Positions 18,757-26,844 of a DNA stretch of 64,000 bases are shown one piece after another. The notes under the pieces were generated by a model, which was not told the origin of the DNA, did no database searches, and worked only from the letters and a program-made list of their open reading frames with translations. Each line of letters begins with the position of its first letter. The stretch's first letter is position 1. The position numbers were made by a program, and so were the translations under genes. This DNA comes from Bradyrhizobium sp. 139 (GTDB taxonomy: Bacteria; Pseudomonadota; Alphaproteobacteria; Rhizobiales; Xanthobacteraceae), in the NCBI RefSeq assembly GCF_023074175.1, contig NZ_JADPKS010000051.1:62001-126000 (forward strand). The letters are read 5' to 3'.

Positions 18757-19767
18757 CTAGAATCCACCATTGGTCTGGTTGGCGTCGATCGCCGCCCCTG
18801 CCTGTGCGCGGCGCGCGCTGTTCACCAGCTGGCCCGGACGGTCATCCCGGTCGGGCTTCGCGGCCGCGAGCCTCAGTACGGCCGCGTAGCCCGGCTGCAC
18901 TTCCATGCGACCGGCGTAGCGGCTCTGGCTCAGCAGGCGATGGACCTTCGGCAAATTGTAGCACGGCACGTAAAACAGCAGATGATGATCGAGGTGATAG
19001 TTCACGTAGTACGGCGCGATGAACAGCCGCTCGAGAAAGTTCGCATGCGTGGTGCGGGTGTTGCGCAAAGGATCACTGCTGTCGGACACGACGGCGTGCT
19101 CGGCGATGTTGCGGATGCGGGTGATGACCATCATCCAGGTCAGGAGCGGCACCAGCCATAGCAACGGATAGGCCCACCACACGCCGGCCGCCGCCAGCGC
19201 TGCGAACATCGCGGCATTGGCGAGGCATTGCGGACCGAGCTTGTCCCAGAAATGCGTGGCGCGCTGGCGCCACGGCCAGTCCTTCGGCCCAAGCGCGTTA
19301 AGCAGCTGCGCCTTGCGCTGCTGGTAGCCCGTCTGTCCCGTGACGTCGCGGATGAACTTGCGGCGGTAGCTCAGCTTCGTGATCGGAAACGGCGCCGACA
19401 GCACGAGATCGGGGTCGTCCTCCTGCTGGGTGCGCGCATGATGCTGAAGATGGTAGCGCCGATAGCTGCGCGTCTCCGCGAAGAGAGGATAGGCGCAGAA
19501 CCATTGGCTCAGGGCCAGATTGGTCTTCTCGTCAGCGGACAGGCAGCCATGCGCGCCGTCATGCATGAGGATCGCGAGCCCGAGCTGGCGCGAACCGATG
19601 ATGGCAACGGCGAGAATATAGGTGACCGGATTGGGCCACCACGCGACCAAAGCAATCGCGGCGACAATGAGTGCCCAGGCGTGGACGATCAGCGCGACGC
19701 CTTTCCAGGTCACGCGCTGTCGCACGTCGGCGAGTTGATCGTCGGTCAGGAAATCGCGGGCACGCAT
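18757..19767 (-). CDS. Membrane fatty acid desaturase
   Basis: The 336-residue di-iron protein has the three histidine boxes of the desaturase/hydroxylase superfamily: HDGAH at 69-73, HLQHH at 106-110, and NYHLDHH with histidines at 258, 261 and 262. Hydrophobic stretches at about 25-65 and 185-215 give the expected four membrane passes. It should introduce double bonds or hydroxyls into acyl lipids, but the substrate and position cannot be told. It follows the TetR-type gene on the same strand after 18 bases, forming a two-gene operon with it, an arrangement reminiscent of DesT-controlled desaturases in Pseudomonas. Confidence 0.88.
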   Translation of the reverse strand: MRARDFLTDDQLADVRQRVTWKGVALIVHAWALIVAAIALVAWWPNPVTYILAVAIIGSRQLGLAILMHDGAHGCLSADEKTNLALSQWFCAYPLFAETRSYRRYHLQHHARTQQEDDPDLVLSAPFPITKLSYRRKFIRDVTGQTGYQQRKAQLLNALGPKDWPWRQRATHFWDKLGPQCLANAAMFAALAAAGVWWAYPLLWLVPLLTWMMVITRIRNIAEHAVVSDSSDPLRNTRTTHANFLERLFIAPYYVNYHLDHHLLFYVPCYNLPKVHRLLSQSRYAGRMEVQPGYAAVLRLAAAKPDRDDRPGQLVNSARRAQAGAAIDANQTNGGF

Positions 19768-19785
19768 GCGAAGTGCGGTGATGGC

Positions 19786-20490
19786 CTAACCCTCCTCATC
19801 CGAATTGCTTGATGCGTCGCGCTCGTCGACCAGACGCAGCCGTGCTGTGTCGCTCACGGATTTCGCCTGCTCGCCGAGCACGCGGAGCATTTCGGCGCAT
19901 AACTCATTCGGCGACCGACCCATGGCGCAACCCTCGATAATGACGCCGATAGCGACGGCCCAAAACCGCCGCGAACTTTCGTCGGGCGCGCGCAGGGAGC
20001 GCCAGCCGTGCCGCGCGACCTGGCTCGCATAGGCGCGGGCACCTTCACTGTGCAGGCGCTCGATGGTGCGCTCGACCAGCGGAGCAAGATCCTGGCGCCG
20101 CCGCGTCAGCGTCAGCGCCTCGGCAAAGAAGGCGACCAAATCGCTCGCCGTCACGGTCTCGGCGAGCGCGAGGGTGTACTCTCGCGGCGTGCGGGCCTTC
20201 AGCGCGGCCTGCTCGGTTGCGCGCGCCAGATACAGGAGATCGCGACAGGCGCATTCAACGAACAGCGCCTCCTTGGTGCGGAAGTAATAGGTGATCTGGC
20301 TCGGGAATGCGTCTGCGGCGGCCGCGATGTCGGCGATCGCCGCGCCCGACAGCCCTCGTTCCCGAAACAGCGGGCTCGCCGCATCCAGCAGCAGTGACCG
20401 CATCTTGCGGCCGGCCGAGCGCGTGGCGCGCGCTGCATGCCTGGGGTCGCCAGCCGCCTCAAGCTGCTCCTGAACCGACTTTTCCGCCAT
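19786..20490 (-). CDS. TetR/AcrR family transcriptional regulator
   Basis: From the ATG at 20490 the protein has 234 residues. The N-terminal helix-turn-helix is clear: RSLLLDAASPLFRERGLSGA followed by IADIAAAADAFPSQITYYF and the KEALF motif, about residues 28-75. The C-terminal part is the variable ligand-binding domain. The frame could extend to 20838 but then crosses its own promoter and operator. Because it is the first gene of an operon with a desaturase, and a perfect palindrome lies 24 bases upstream, autoregulation with an acyl-CoA or fatty acid as effector is a reasonable inference. Confidence 0.9.
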   Translation of the reverse strand: MAEKSVQEQLEAAGDPRHAARATRSAGRKMRSLLLDAASPLFRERGLSGAAIADIAAAADAFPSQITYYFRTKEALFVECACRDLLYLARATEQAALKARTPREYTLALAETVTASDLVAFFAEALTLTRRRQDLAPLVERTIERLHSEGARAYASQVARHGWRSLRAPDESSRRFWAVAIGVIIEGCAMGRSPNELCAEMLRVLGEQAKSVSDTARLRLVDERDASSNSDEEG

Positions 20491-20513
20491 TGGGACCATT
20501 TCTGTTGATTTTA

Positions 20514-20528
20514 TTGTATGGCATACAA
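20514..20528. promoter_or_regulatory. Palindromic operator before the TetR-desaturase operon
   Basis: TTGTATG-G-CATACAA is a perfect 15-base palindrome centred on 20521, 24 bases upstream of the TetR start codon. TetR-family autoregulators typically bind such a site over their own promoter. The desaturase is downstream in the same transcript, so this single site would control both genes. Confidence 0.7.
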
Positions 20529-20836
20529 ACAAATAGATCAAGCTGACTTGGCGTGGGAGGACGGGTCCGGACGCGCCCATATCAGGATGATCCGGAGCGA
20601 AACACGGCCTGCCAACCTTGCAAAGCCGGCCAAAATCCGTATAAGGCGCGCATCCGCAGACCCCGGCCGGGAGCTGAACGGACGGTCTCAGCAAATCATT
20701 CGTGATTTTGGTGTGGCAGGGCCAGTCGGCCCGTCGTCCCGTGTTTCCGCCTTCTGAGCTTAATCCCAGAGTCCTTTCCGAAGGCCTCTTAAGGGCTTGA
20801 CGCCGGGCGATGCGCCAACATGAGGAAAGGACTTCC
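20529..20836. other. Intergenic region between the TetR gene and rpsF
   Basis: This region of 308 bases between divergent genes contains no supported gene. It must hold the promoter and leader of rpsF; a purine-rich GAGGAAAGG ribosome site lies at 20822-20830. An S6:S18-binding autoregulatory leader is known in many bacteria, but I could not draw its structure here with confidence. Confidence 0.45.
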
Positions 20837-21349
20837 ATGGCTCTCTATGAGCACGTTTTTCTCGCGCGCCAGGACGCGAGCACGCAGCAGGTCGAAGAGC
20901 TGACTGCGCAGATGACCGGCATCGTCGAGGGCCTCGGCGGCAAGGTCACCAAAACCGAGAATTGGGGCGTACGCTCCCTCACCTACCGCATGAACAAGAA
21001 TCGCAAGGCGCACTTCGTGCTGCTCAACATCGACGCGCCGTCCGCGGCGATCGCCGAGATCGAGCGCCAGGAGCGCATCAGCGAAGACGTGATCCGCTAT
21101 CTCAGCATCCGCGTCGAGGAGCTCGAGGAAGGCCCGTCCGCGATGATGCGCAAGGCCGACCGTGACCGCGAGCGTGACGACCGTGGCGGCGGCTTCCGCG
21201 GCGATCGCGAAGGCGGTGGATTCCGTGGCGACCGCGAGGGTGGTTTCCGTGGTGGTGATCGCGACGGTGGCGGCTTCCGCGGTGACCGCGGCCCGCGCCG
21301 TCCGCGCGAAGAAGCTGAAACCCCGACTACCACGACGGATGCGGAGTAA
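20837..21349 (+). CDS. rpsF: 30S ribosomal protein S6 with Arg/Gly-rich tail
   Basis: S6 binds S18 on the central platform of the small subunit. Residues 1 to about 100 form the standard S6 domain ([13 protein letters not shown] start; [17 protein letters not shown] core). The protein is 170 residues, about 70 longer than the enterobacterial core. The tail contains repeated [12 protein letters not shown] units rich in Gly, Arg and Asp, and ends in an acidic Thr-rich stretch. The ATG at 20837 with GAGGAAAGG upstream fits better than the in-frame start at 20810. First gene of rpsF-rpsR, five bases before rpsR. Confidence 0.97.
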   Translation: MALYEHVFLARQDASTQQVEELTAQMTGIVEGLGGKVTKTENWGVRSLTYRMNKNRKAHFVLLNIDAPSAAIAEIERQERISEDVIRYLSIRVEELEEGPSAMMRKADRDRERDDRGGGFRGDREGGGFRGDREGGFRGGDRDGGGFRGDRGPRRPREEAETPTTTTDAE

Positions 21350-21354
21350 GAACA

Positions 21355-21594
21355 ATGGCTGAAGCTGGTGCACGCCGTCCATTTTTCCGTCGTCGCAAGA
21401 GCTGCCCGTTCACGGGCGCAAACGCTCCGAAGATCGACTACAAGGACTCCAAGCTGCTGATGCGTTACGTCTCCGAGCGCGGCAAGATCGTGCCGAGCCG
21501 CATCACCGCAGTGTCCGCGAAGAAGCAGCGTGAGCTCGCCCGCGCCATCAAGCGCGCGCGCTTCCTGGGCCTGCTGCCCTACGTCATTCGCTAA
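21355..21594 (+). CDS. rpsR: 30S ribosomal protein S18
   Basis: This 79-residue protein pairs with S6 on the small subunit. It shows the family features: a basic N terminus, the CPFTG segment, the DYKD and [13 protein letters not shown] blocks, and the [12 protein letters not shown] terminus. It follows rpsF by five bases and is followed by a strong hairpin, so the S6-S18 pair is the main transcript. Confidence 0.98.
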   Translation: MAEAGARRPFFRRRKSCPFTGANAPKIDYKDSKLLMRYVSERGKIVPSRITAVSAKKQRELARAIKRARFLGLLPYVIR

Positions 21595-21603
21595 GACGAA
21601 TTC

Positions 21604-21637
21604 GGCCGGCGGCGACATCGCCGCCGGCCGCACTTTT
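21604..21637 (+). terminator. Terminator after rpsR
   Basis: A perfect 11-base-pair stem, GGCCGGCGGCG with CGCCGCCGGCC, and a four-base loop are followed by GCACTTTT. It begins nine bases after the rpsR stop and stands before the DUF2232 gene. Read-through to rplI may be partial. Confidence 0.8.
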
Positions 21638-21722
21638 CTGGTTTCATAAGGCTTCCGGGTCGTCCGGTCGCCGATGGTTGGGGCGAGATGCCTCTAACCG
21701 CTCGAAGGGAGCGGGACAGCTG

Positions 21723-22700
21723 ATGATGGCTTTTGGACTGATAGCCTTGATCGCCGGCGCTGCGTCGGCCCTGATGTTCGCCTCGATCGTGTCGGGCGCG
21801 CTGATCTCGCTCGTCCTGTTTTATCTCGCACCGCTGCCGCTGATGGTCGCCTCGATCGGCTGGGGCCCGCTTTGCGCGAGCGTCGGCGGCATCGCCGCTG
21901 CGGTCGGCCTCGGCGCCCTGTTCGGCCTGCCCTACTGCATCGCCTTTGCCGTCACCGTCGCGCTGCCGGCGTGGTGGCTCGGCCATCTCGTCCTGCTCAG
22001 CCGGCAGGCCGGACCTGTCGCACCGGACGCCGCCACCGAGCCGCCAGCCAAACCCGAGCTCGAATGGTATCCAGTCGGTCGCACCCTGCTGTGGATCGCG
22101 GGCTTTGCCTCGGTGACCACGATCGCCGCCCTGCTCACGCTCGGCACCGATGCCGAAACCATCATCGGCACGCTGCGGCGCGGCATGATGCGCCTCCTCC
22201 GCGCCACCGACCCGCAGACATCAGGCGAAGCCGGTCAGTTCGTCGACGCACTGGTGCGCATCGCACCGGCCGCCGCCACCATCGTCGCGATGATGACGCT
22301 CACCCTCAACCTCTGGCTCAGCGCCAAGGTGACGGCGACATCGGGCCGGCTGCGCCGTCCCTGGCCGGATCTAATGACGGCCGAATTGCCGCCGATGACG
22401 CTCGTGGTGCTCTGCATCGCGCTGGCTCTCTGCTTTACCGGCGGGCTGCTCGCGATCGTCGCGCAGATTGCGACGGCGGCGCTGATGATGGCCTACGCAC
22501 TGACCGGTTTTGCCGTGCTGCATACGCTGACGCTCGCGCTGAAGAGCCGCACCTTATGGCTCGGCTCAGCCTATGCCGTCGTCGTGGTGTTCGGATGGCC
22601 CGTGATCGCGATGGTGATCCTGGGCCTCGCGGATGCCGTGTTCGGCTTCCGCGAGCGGTTCCTGCGCAGCCGTCAGCCGCCGCCGCTGCCGACCTCTTAA
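21723..22700 (+). CDS. DUF2232 family polytopic membrane protein
   Basis: The 325-residue protein is mostly hydrophobic, with about eight membrane segments including [20 protein letters not shown] at the N terminus and paired segments after residue 200. It matches the DUF2232 family found between rpsR and rplI in many alphaproteobacteria; the function is unknown, although the fold resembles that of small-molecule uptake membrane proteins. The ATG at 21723 (MM start) follows GGGAGCGGG; the ATG three bases later is equally possible. It is followed after 50 bases by rplI. Confidence 0.8.
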   Translation: MMAFGLIALIAGAASALMFASIVSGALISLVLFYLAPLPLMVASIGWGPLCASVGGIAAAVGLGALFGLPYCIAFAVTVALPAWWLGHLVLLSRQAGPVAPDAATEPPAKPELEWYPVGRTLLWIAGFASVTTIAALLTLGTDAETIIGTLRRGMMRLLRATDPQTSGEAGQFVDALVRIAPAAATIVAMMTLTLNLWLSAKVTATSGRLRRPWPDLMTAELPPMTLVVLCIALALCFTGGLLAIVAQIATAALMMAYALTGFAVLHTLTLALKSRTLWLGSAYAVVVVFGWPVIAMVILGLADAVFGFRERFLRSRQPPPLPTS

Positions 22701-22750
22701 GTCCAACCCGAAAAACTGAAACTCACAGACCACTTCAAAGGAGAACGAAT

Positions 22751-23353
22751 ATGGAAGTCATTTTGCTGGAACGCGTCAACAAGCTCGGCCAGATGGGCGA
22801 AGTCGTGAAAGTTCGCGACGGTTATGCCCGCAATTTCCTGCTCAAGCGCGGCAAGGCGCTGCGCGCCACCGCCGACAACCGCGCCAGATACGACGGCATG
22901 AAGGCTGATCTCGAGGCCCGCAACCTCCAGTCCAAGGGCGAGGCGTCCAAAGTCGCCGAGAAGATCCAGGGCAAGAACATCATCGTGATCCGTCAGGCCT
23001 CGGAAGCCGGCCAGCTGTTCGGCTCGGTCACCGTGCGCGACATCGTCGTGGCCTTCGAAGCCGACGGCGTTGCGCTTGAGCGCCCGCAGGTGCAGCTCGA
23101 CGCGCCGATCAAGACCATCGGCAGGCACACCATCACCGTCGCCATTCATCCCGAAGTCGAGGTCGAGGTCACCGTGACCGTCGCGCGCAGCCAGGACGAG
23201 GCCGAGCGCATCAACCGCGGCGAGGACATCTCGACCCGCAACGAGGATCGGGATGCGGCCGCCGAAGCGATCGCCGCCGCCGGCGAGTTCTTCGATCCGG
23301 AAGCACAGGACGAGGCCGAACCGGCTCCGGCTGCGGAAGAGACCGAAAAGTAA
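22751..23353 (+). CDS. rplI: 50S ribosomal protein L9
   Basis: L9 has two globular domains joined by a long helix and stabilises the ribosome near the L1 stalk. Residues 1-40 carry the N-terminal signature [20 protein letters not shown] and the RNFLL motif. The central helix and C-terminal domain ([17 protein letters not shown]) are normal. At 200 residues it is about 50 longer than the enterobacterial protein because of an acidic Ala/Glu-rich tail, common in this group. ATG with AAGGAG upstream. Confidence 0.97.
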   Translation: MEVILLERVNKLGQMGEVVKVRDGYARNFLLKRGKALRATADNRARYDGMKADLEARNLQSKGEASKVAEKIQGKNIIVIRQASEAGQLFGSVTVRDIVVAFEADGVALERPQVQLDAPIKTIGRHTITVAIHPEVEVEVTVTVARSQDEAERINRGEDISTRNEDRDAAAEAIAAAGEFFDPEAQDEAEPAPAAEETEK

Positions 23354-23377
23354 TCCTCGCGTTCGCGCAGGTTGCGA

Positions 23378-23408
23378 AGCCCGGCCGCCTCAAGCGGCCG
23401 GGCTTTTT
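23378..23408 (+). terminator. Rho-independent terminator of rplI
   Basis: A perfect 11-base-pair stem, AGCCCGGCCGC with GCGGCCGGGCT, a five-base loop and a T run lie 25 bases after the rplI stop. The thioesterase remnant on the other strand ends just beyond it. Confidence 0.9.
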
Positions 23409-23410
23409 GC

Positions 23411-23592
23411 TTTGGCGGCGACGCCTCGCTCAGCATCGCGATCGAGGCCAGCGCGGTTGCCGTATGCTTCTCGACACCATCGTTGACGCAATACACGTCG
23501 GCCGCGACCACCGAGACCTGGCGGCCCGGCTTGATCACCCTCGCCCGGCAGATCAGCTTCTCGCCGTGCGGCCTTCGCAAGTCGATCGGAGG
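23411..23592 (-). pseudogene. Remnant of a PaaI-type hotdog thioesterase gene
   Basis: The minus-strand frame reads GEKLICRARVIKPGRQ, VVAADVYCVNDG and EKHTATALASIAML, which is the C-terminal half of the PaaI/hotdog thioesterase fold (the strand 'G..L..RA.V.K.GR....ADV' and the final 'VATA' strand). The N-terminal half, including the catalytic helix region, is missing: upstream lies directly the cytochrome c-like gene. At the other end the frame runs on through the rplI terminator without a natural stop. I read it as a deletion relic, not a functional gene. Confidence 0.6.
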
Positions 23593-23603
23593 CTACGGCT
23601 TGC

Positions 23604-24554
23604 TCATCGCGAGATCGGCGGTGCCGGCGGACCGGACGACTCGGCCGGCGCCGCAGCGCTCGCGGGCGGCGCCGGCTCCTGCGGCTTGGCTGCCGGTTCG
23701 GAGCTCGCGGCGGGCTTGGGAGCAGCCTCCTCCGCGGGCTTGGATTCGGCGGCAGACGGTGCAGCCGGCGCGACCTGCGGTACCGGATCGGGCCGCAGCG
23801 CCGGAGTATCGCTGCCGCGCGGCTCGACCTTGGCACTTTCGGGCGTGGCCTCGGCAGGCTTCTCTAGCGGCTTGTTGTCGGGCAACACCTCGTCACGGCC
23901 GGGCTCAACCTTGGCAGTGTCGGGCTTTGGTTCGGCCTTCGGCTCGCTCTTCTTGTCTTCAGTAGCGGGCGCGGCGGCGTCGATCTTCGGTGCTTCCTCG
24001 GTCCCGGGCTTGCCGCGACGCTTACCTTTGCGTGCCTCGGGCGCTGCCTGGCCCTCGGGCTTCGCACCGTCCTTCGATCCCTCCTCGGGCGGCCGCGCCG
24101 CGCGCTTCTGACGTGCGCCCTCGGCTGCAGGAGCGGCAGCCTCGCCTTCCGGCTTGGCAGCATCCTGGGAGCGCTGGCGGCGCCCCTGATGTTCCGGCGC
24201 CTGGCTCGGAGCTGTATTGGCTTCCTTGTCCTTGGCGCCGTCCTTTTTGTCCTTGCCGTCCTTGGCCTGGTAACGGGTGTCAGTGGCACCGTTGGAGACG
24301 AGATAGGAAGCCAGCACGCCAGCCATGTCGGAGCTGGTGGTGTAGTGCTGGCGCAGGAAGCCCGGCAGCGAGCCCGGCGCCACCGTCTTCAACAGACCGC
24401 GCGGGCTCTTGTGGCAGGCGTTGCAGGTCTGCGCGAAAAGCTGGGATGGGGCCTTGCCCGCCTCGAGGTTCGTCGCCTGCGCCAGAACGGCGTCGGTCGC
24501 GCCGAAGCCGATCAGAAGCAATACCGTCGCGAGGCTGAGCGGTCGGCTCGACAT
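23604..24554 (-). CDS. Secreted cytochrome c-like protein with long disordered tail
   Basis: The 316-residue protein has a signal peptide (about 1-25, ending VLAQA) and a single haem c motif CNACH at 44-48, with ordered sequence only to about residue 100. The remaining 200 residues are low-complexity Lys, Glu, Pro and Ala, including DGKDKKDGAKDKE. An axial methionine candidate is in SDMAGVLASYL. It should be a periplasmic one-haem protein, but the small haem domain and charged tail match no electron carrier I can name. Divergent from the cfa gene. Confidence 0.75.
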   Translation of the reverse strand: MSSRPLSLATVLLLIGFGATDAVLAQATNLEAGKAPSQLFAQTCNACHKSPRGLLKTVAPGSLPGFLRQHYTTSSDMAGVLASYLVSNGATDTRYQAKDGKDKKDGAKDKEANTAPSQAPEHQGRRQRSQDAAKPEGEAAAPAAEGARQKRAARPPEEGSKDGAKPEGQAAPEARKGKRRGKPGTEEAPKIDAAAPATEDKKSEPKAEPKPDTAKVEPGRDEVLPDNKPLEKPAEATPESAKVEPRGSDTPALRPDPVPQVAPAAPSAAESKPAEEAAPKPAASSEPAAKPQEPAPPASAAAPAESSGPPAPPISR

Positions 24555-24771
24555 TTCCCATCATCTCCATTGAATTCCGTGGGGTGCAGCCGGCAGGCGG
24601 CGCGGCGGCGGGTCACCTTTTAGCCGACTGAGCCGCGAATGGAAGCAGGCTCCACGCGCAAGGATGTGATTAAGCGCTTTTCGAATATCGGCCTTGAACA
24701 TAGCGCAATAGCGGACCGGAACATTCCTTCCTACATTTAGATGCAAACGCATAGGAACCGCTGCGGCGCCG

Positions 24772-24797
24772 GAACGTCGGTTCTGAACGCCGGGTTG
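24772..24797 (+). promoter_or_regulatory. Possible EcfG-type (general stress) promoter before cfa
   Basis: GGAAC followed after 17 bases by GGTT resembles the alphaproteobacterial EcfG consensus GGAAC-N16/17-CGTT, with one mismatch in the -10 part. It lies about 40 bases before the cfa start codon. Cyclopropane fatty acid synthases are typically stress or stationary-phase genes, which makes this plausible but unproved. Confidence 0.35.
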
Positions 24798-24835
24798 GTC
24801 GGATCTCTTCGAGCTCGCCCGAGAGGAAGGCGTCG

Positions 24836-26086
24836 ATGGACCGCTTGTTGCGTAGATTTCTGTCTCAATTCATCCGCCGCGGGTCGATGACGGTGACCAG
24901 CGCCAGCGGATCGAAGTTCACTGTCGGCGACGGCTCAGGCCGCCCGGTCGCGGTGCGCCTCGTCACTGCGGACGCAGAGCGGAAGATCCTCGTCAATCCC
25001 GAGCTCGGGCTCGGCGAGGCCTACATGGACGGCGAGTTCGTCGTCGAGCACGGCACCATAGCTGATGCCCTCGCGATCCTGCTCGGTCAACCCGACCTGT
25101 TGCCGCAGTGGGCAAAACCCTGGTGGCACCTGCGCTATCTGACGCGGCACCTGAAGCAGTTCAATCTGCGCTCGCGCTCCCGCAGCAACGTCGCACATCA
25201 TTACGATCTCGACGCGAGGCTCTATTCCCTCTTCCTCGACGCCGACAAGCAATATAGTTGCGCCTATTTCGAGACGCCGGAGACCACGCTCGACGATGCG
25301 CAGCTCGCCAAGAAGCGACACATCGCCGCAAAGCTGCTCGTCAAGGCCGGCCAGCGGGTCCTCGACATCGGCTCGGGCTGGGGCGGACTTGGGCTCTATC
25401 TCGCCGAGATCGTAGGCGCTAACGTCACCGGCGTTACGTTGTCGACCGAGCAATTGCAGATCGCCAACGCGCGTGCAGCCGAAAAGGGCCTGACCGGATC
25501 GGCCAAGTTCCTGCTCCAGGACTATCGCGACATCGCCGGGCCGTTCGACCGCATCGTCTCGGTCGGCATGTTCGAGCATGTCGGCGCCCGCTTCTACGAC
25601 ACCTACTTCCGGCGCTGCGCCGAGCTGCTGAGCGAGGACGGCGTCATGCTGCTGCACTCGATCGGCCGTTCGCAGGGCCCGGACTCCACCAGTCCCTGGA
25701 TCGCCAAATACATCTTTCCCGGCGGCTATATCCCCGCTCTATCCGAGGTGCTGCCGGCGATCGAACGGGCGGGCCTCCTGGTCTGTGATATCGAGATCCT
25801 GCGCCTGCACTACGCCGAGACGCTGAAGGCGTGGAGGGAGCGCTTCATGGCGCGGCGCGAGGAGGCCGTGCAGCTCTATGACGAACGCTTCGCTCTGATG
25901 TGGGAGTTTTACCTGGCGGCGTCCGAGATGACGTTTCGCAAGCAGGACATGATGAACTTCCAGATCCAGCTCACCCGGCGTCAGGGCGTGGTGCCGATGA
26001 CGCGCAACTACATCGCGTTCGAAGAAGCCCGGCTGCGGGCCATCGAAAGCGGCGGCAAGCCCAGGCTGAAGCTGGCTGGTGAATGA
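24836..26086 (+). CDS. cfa: Cyclopropane-fatty-acyl-phospholipid synthase
   Basis: It transfers a methylene group from S-adenosylmethionine to double bonds of membrane lipids. The 416-residue protein has an N-terminal lipid-binding domain (1 to about 115, with GLGEAYMDGEF) and a methyltransferase domain with the SAM motif VLDIGSGWGG at 175-184. The family segments HHYDL, YSCAYFE and SVGMFEHVG are present. The start is ATG at 24836 with GAGAGGAAGG upstream. It stands alone, divergent from the cytochrome-like gene. Confidence 0.94.
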   Translation: MDRLLRRFLSQFIRRGSMTVTSASGSKFTVGDGSGRPVAVRLVTADAERKILVNPELGLGEAYMDGEFVVEHGTIADALAILLGQPDLLPQWAKPWWHLRYLTRHLKQFNLRSRSRSNVAHHYDLDARLYSLFLDADKQYSCAYFETPETTLDDAQLAKKRHIAAKLLVKAGQRVLDIGSGWGGLGLYLAEIVGANVTGVTLSTEQLQIANARAAEKGLTGSAKFLLQDYRDIAGPFDRIVSVGMFEHVGARFYDTYFRRCAELLSEDGVMLLHSIGRSQGPDSTSPWIAKYIFPGGYIPALSEVLPAIERAGLLVCDIEILRLHYAETLKAWRERFMARREEAVQLYDERFALMWEFYLAASEMTFRKQDMMNFQIQLTRRQGVVPMTRNYIAFEEARLRAIESGGKPRLKLAGE

Positions 26087-26089
26087 GCC

Positions 26090-26401
26090 CTAGTGACGCA
26101 GAGTCGAAATCGGAGCGGACCGGAAAGAGGCCGTTAACGCCAGTTGCGCCCGCAACTCCGCGACCGTCTCCGGCGAGACAGGCTCCCGCCGCACTTCAGG
26201 CAGCTCGGCACGCGCCATGGCCGCGATCAGGCCCGACAGCCAAAGCCGGCTGCCTGCCTCGCTTCGCCAGATCTGGTGCTGCCGTTCTGGCCGCATCGCT
26301 TGCCTCGTCTCCCTGTTGGCGGACACAAGGACAATCCCCTGCCCGCCTGCGTGTTCCGGTCGTACCCCCGAAAGAATCCGGAGAGATGTGATCTGTTTCA
26401 C
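26090..26401 (-). CDS. Possible small hypothetical protein
   Basis: A 103-codon frame ends three bases from the cfa stop, a natural spacing for converging genes, and its third codon positions are strongly GC-biased like those of neighbours. The predicted protein has no domain I recognise; residues 36-68 are most protein-like (MRPERQHQIW onward). The true start may be the internal ATG at 26296. It could also be chance in GC-rich DNA. Confidence 0.35.
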   Translation of the reverse strand: MKQITSLRILSGVRPEHAGGQGIVLVSANRETRQAMRPERQHQIWRSEAGSRLWLSGLIAAMARAELPEVRREPVSPETVAELRAQLALTASFRSAPISTLRH

Positions 26402-26435
26402 ATAAGCCTGGTCGGACCTGGCCTAGACCGTCGCC

Positions 26436-26555
26436 ATGAGCAAACAGACCCAAACCTCATTCGACGTGCAGGACGACCTCCGCACCGATTACGCCCTGAT
26501 CGCCACCGGCGTCGGAGCGGCCCTGGTTGCGCTGGTCTACCTCCTGCTGGTCTGA
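26436..26555 (+). CDS. 39-residue single-pass membrane protein
   Basis: An ATG at 26436 opens a 39-codon frame: a polar head (MSKQTQTSFDVQDDLRTDY) followed by one hydrophobic helix (ALIATGVGAALVALVYLLLV) that runs to the stop codon. The clean head-then-helix design and the codon usage suggest a genuine small membrane protein. No clear Shine-Dalgarno is visible. It lies between cfa and dnaB, about 290 bases before dnaB. The function is unknown. Confidence 0.55.
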   Translation: MSKQTQTSFDVQDDLRTDYALIATGVGAALVALVYLLLV

Positions 26556-26844
26556 AGGCGAGCCGAAAGCTCCCAGCATGCGTCGTTTGCGCGCTTCTCG
26601 ATACGTCTGCCCATCAATCCATTAGGTTCACTGCATCCGGAGTTTTCCGTGGCGCGGTCGCGGCCGCTACCAGCGCCGCACCAAGTTCCGCGAAAATCCG
26701 TCAAGCGCGGCGCGTGCTGCGGCGGCCAATCATCCACCATTTTAATGATCGGTTGATAGCGGCCAGCTTTTGCTTCCGCTTTGGCCTGAGGCGGCGCTTT
26801 ATCCCGGCCCCGCATCCGCCCCAGAAAATTGCTAACGCTCGACC

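Noticed and set aside
20760..20836. S6:S18-binding autoregulatory leader before rpsF
   Set aside because: Such leaders are widespread, but I could not draw the required helix and bulge from this sequence with any confidence. A covariance-model search would decide.
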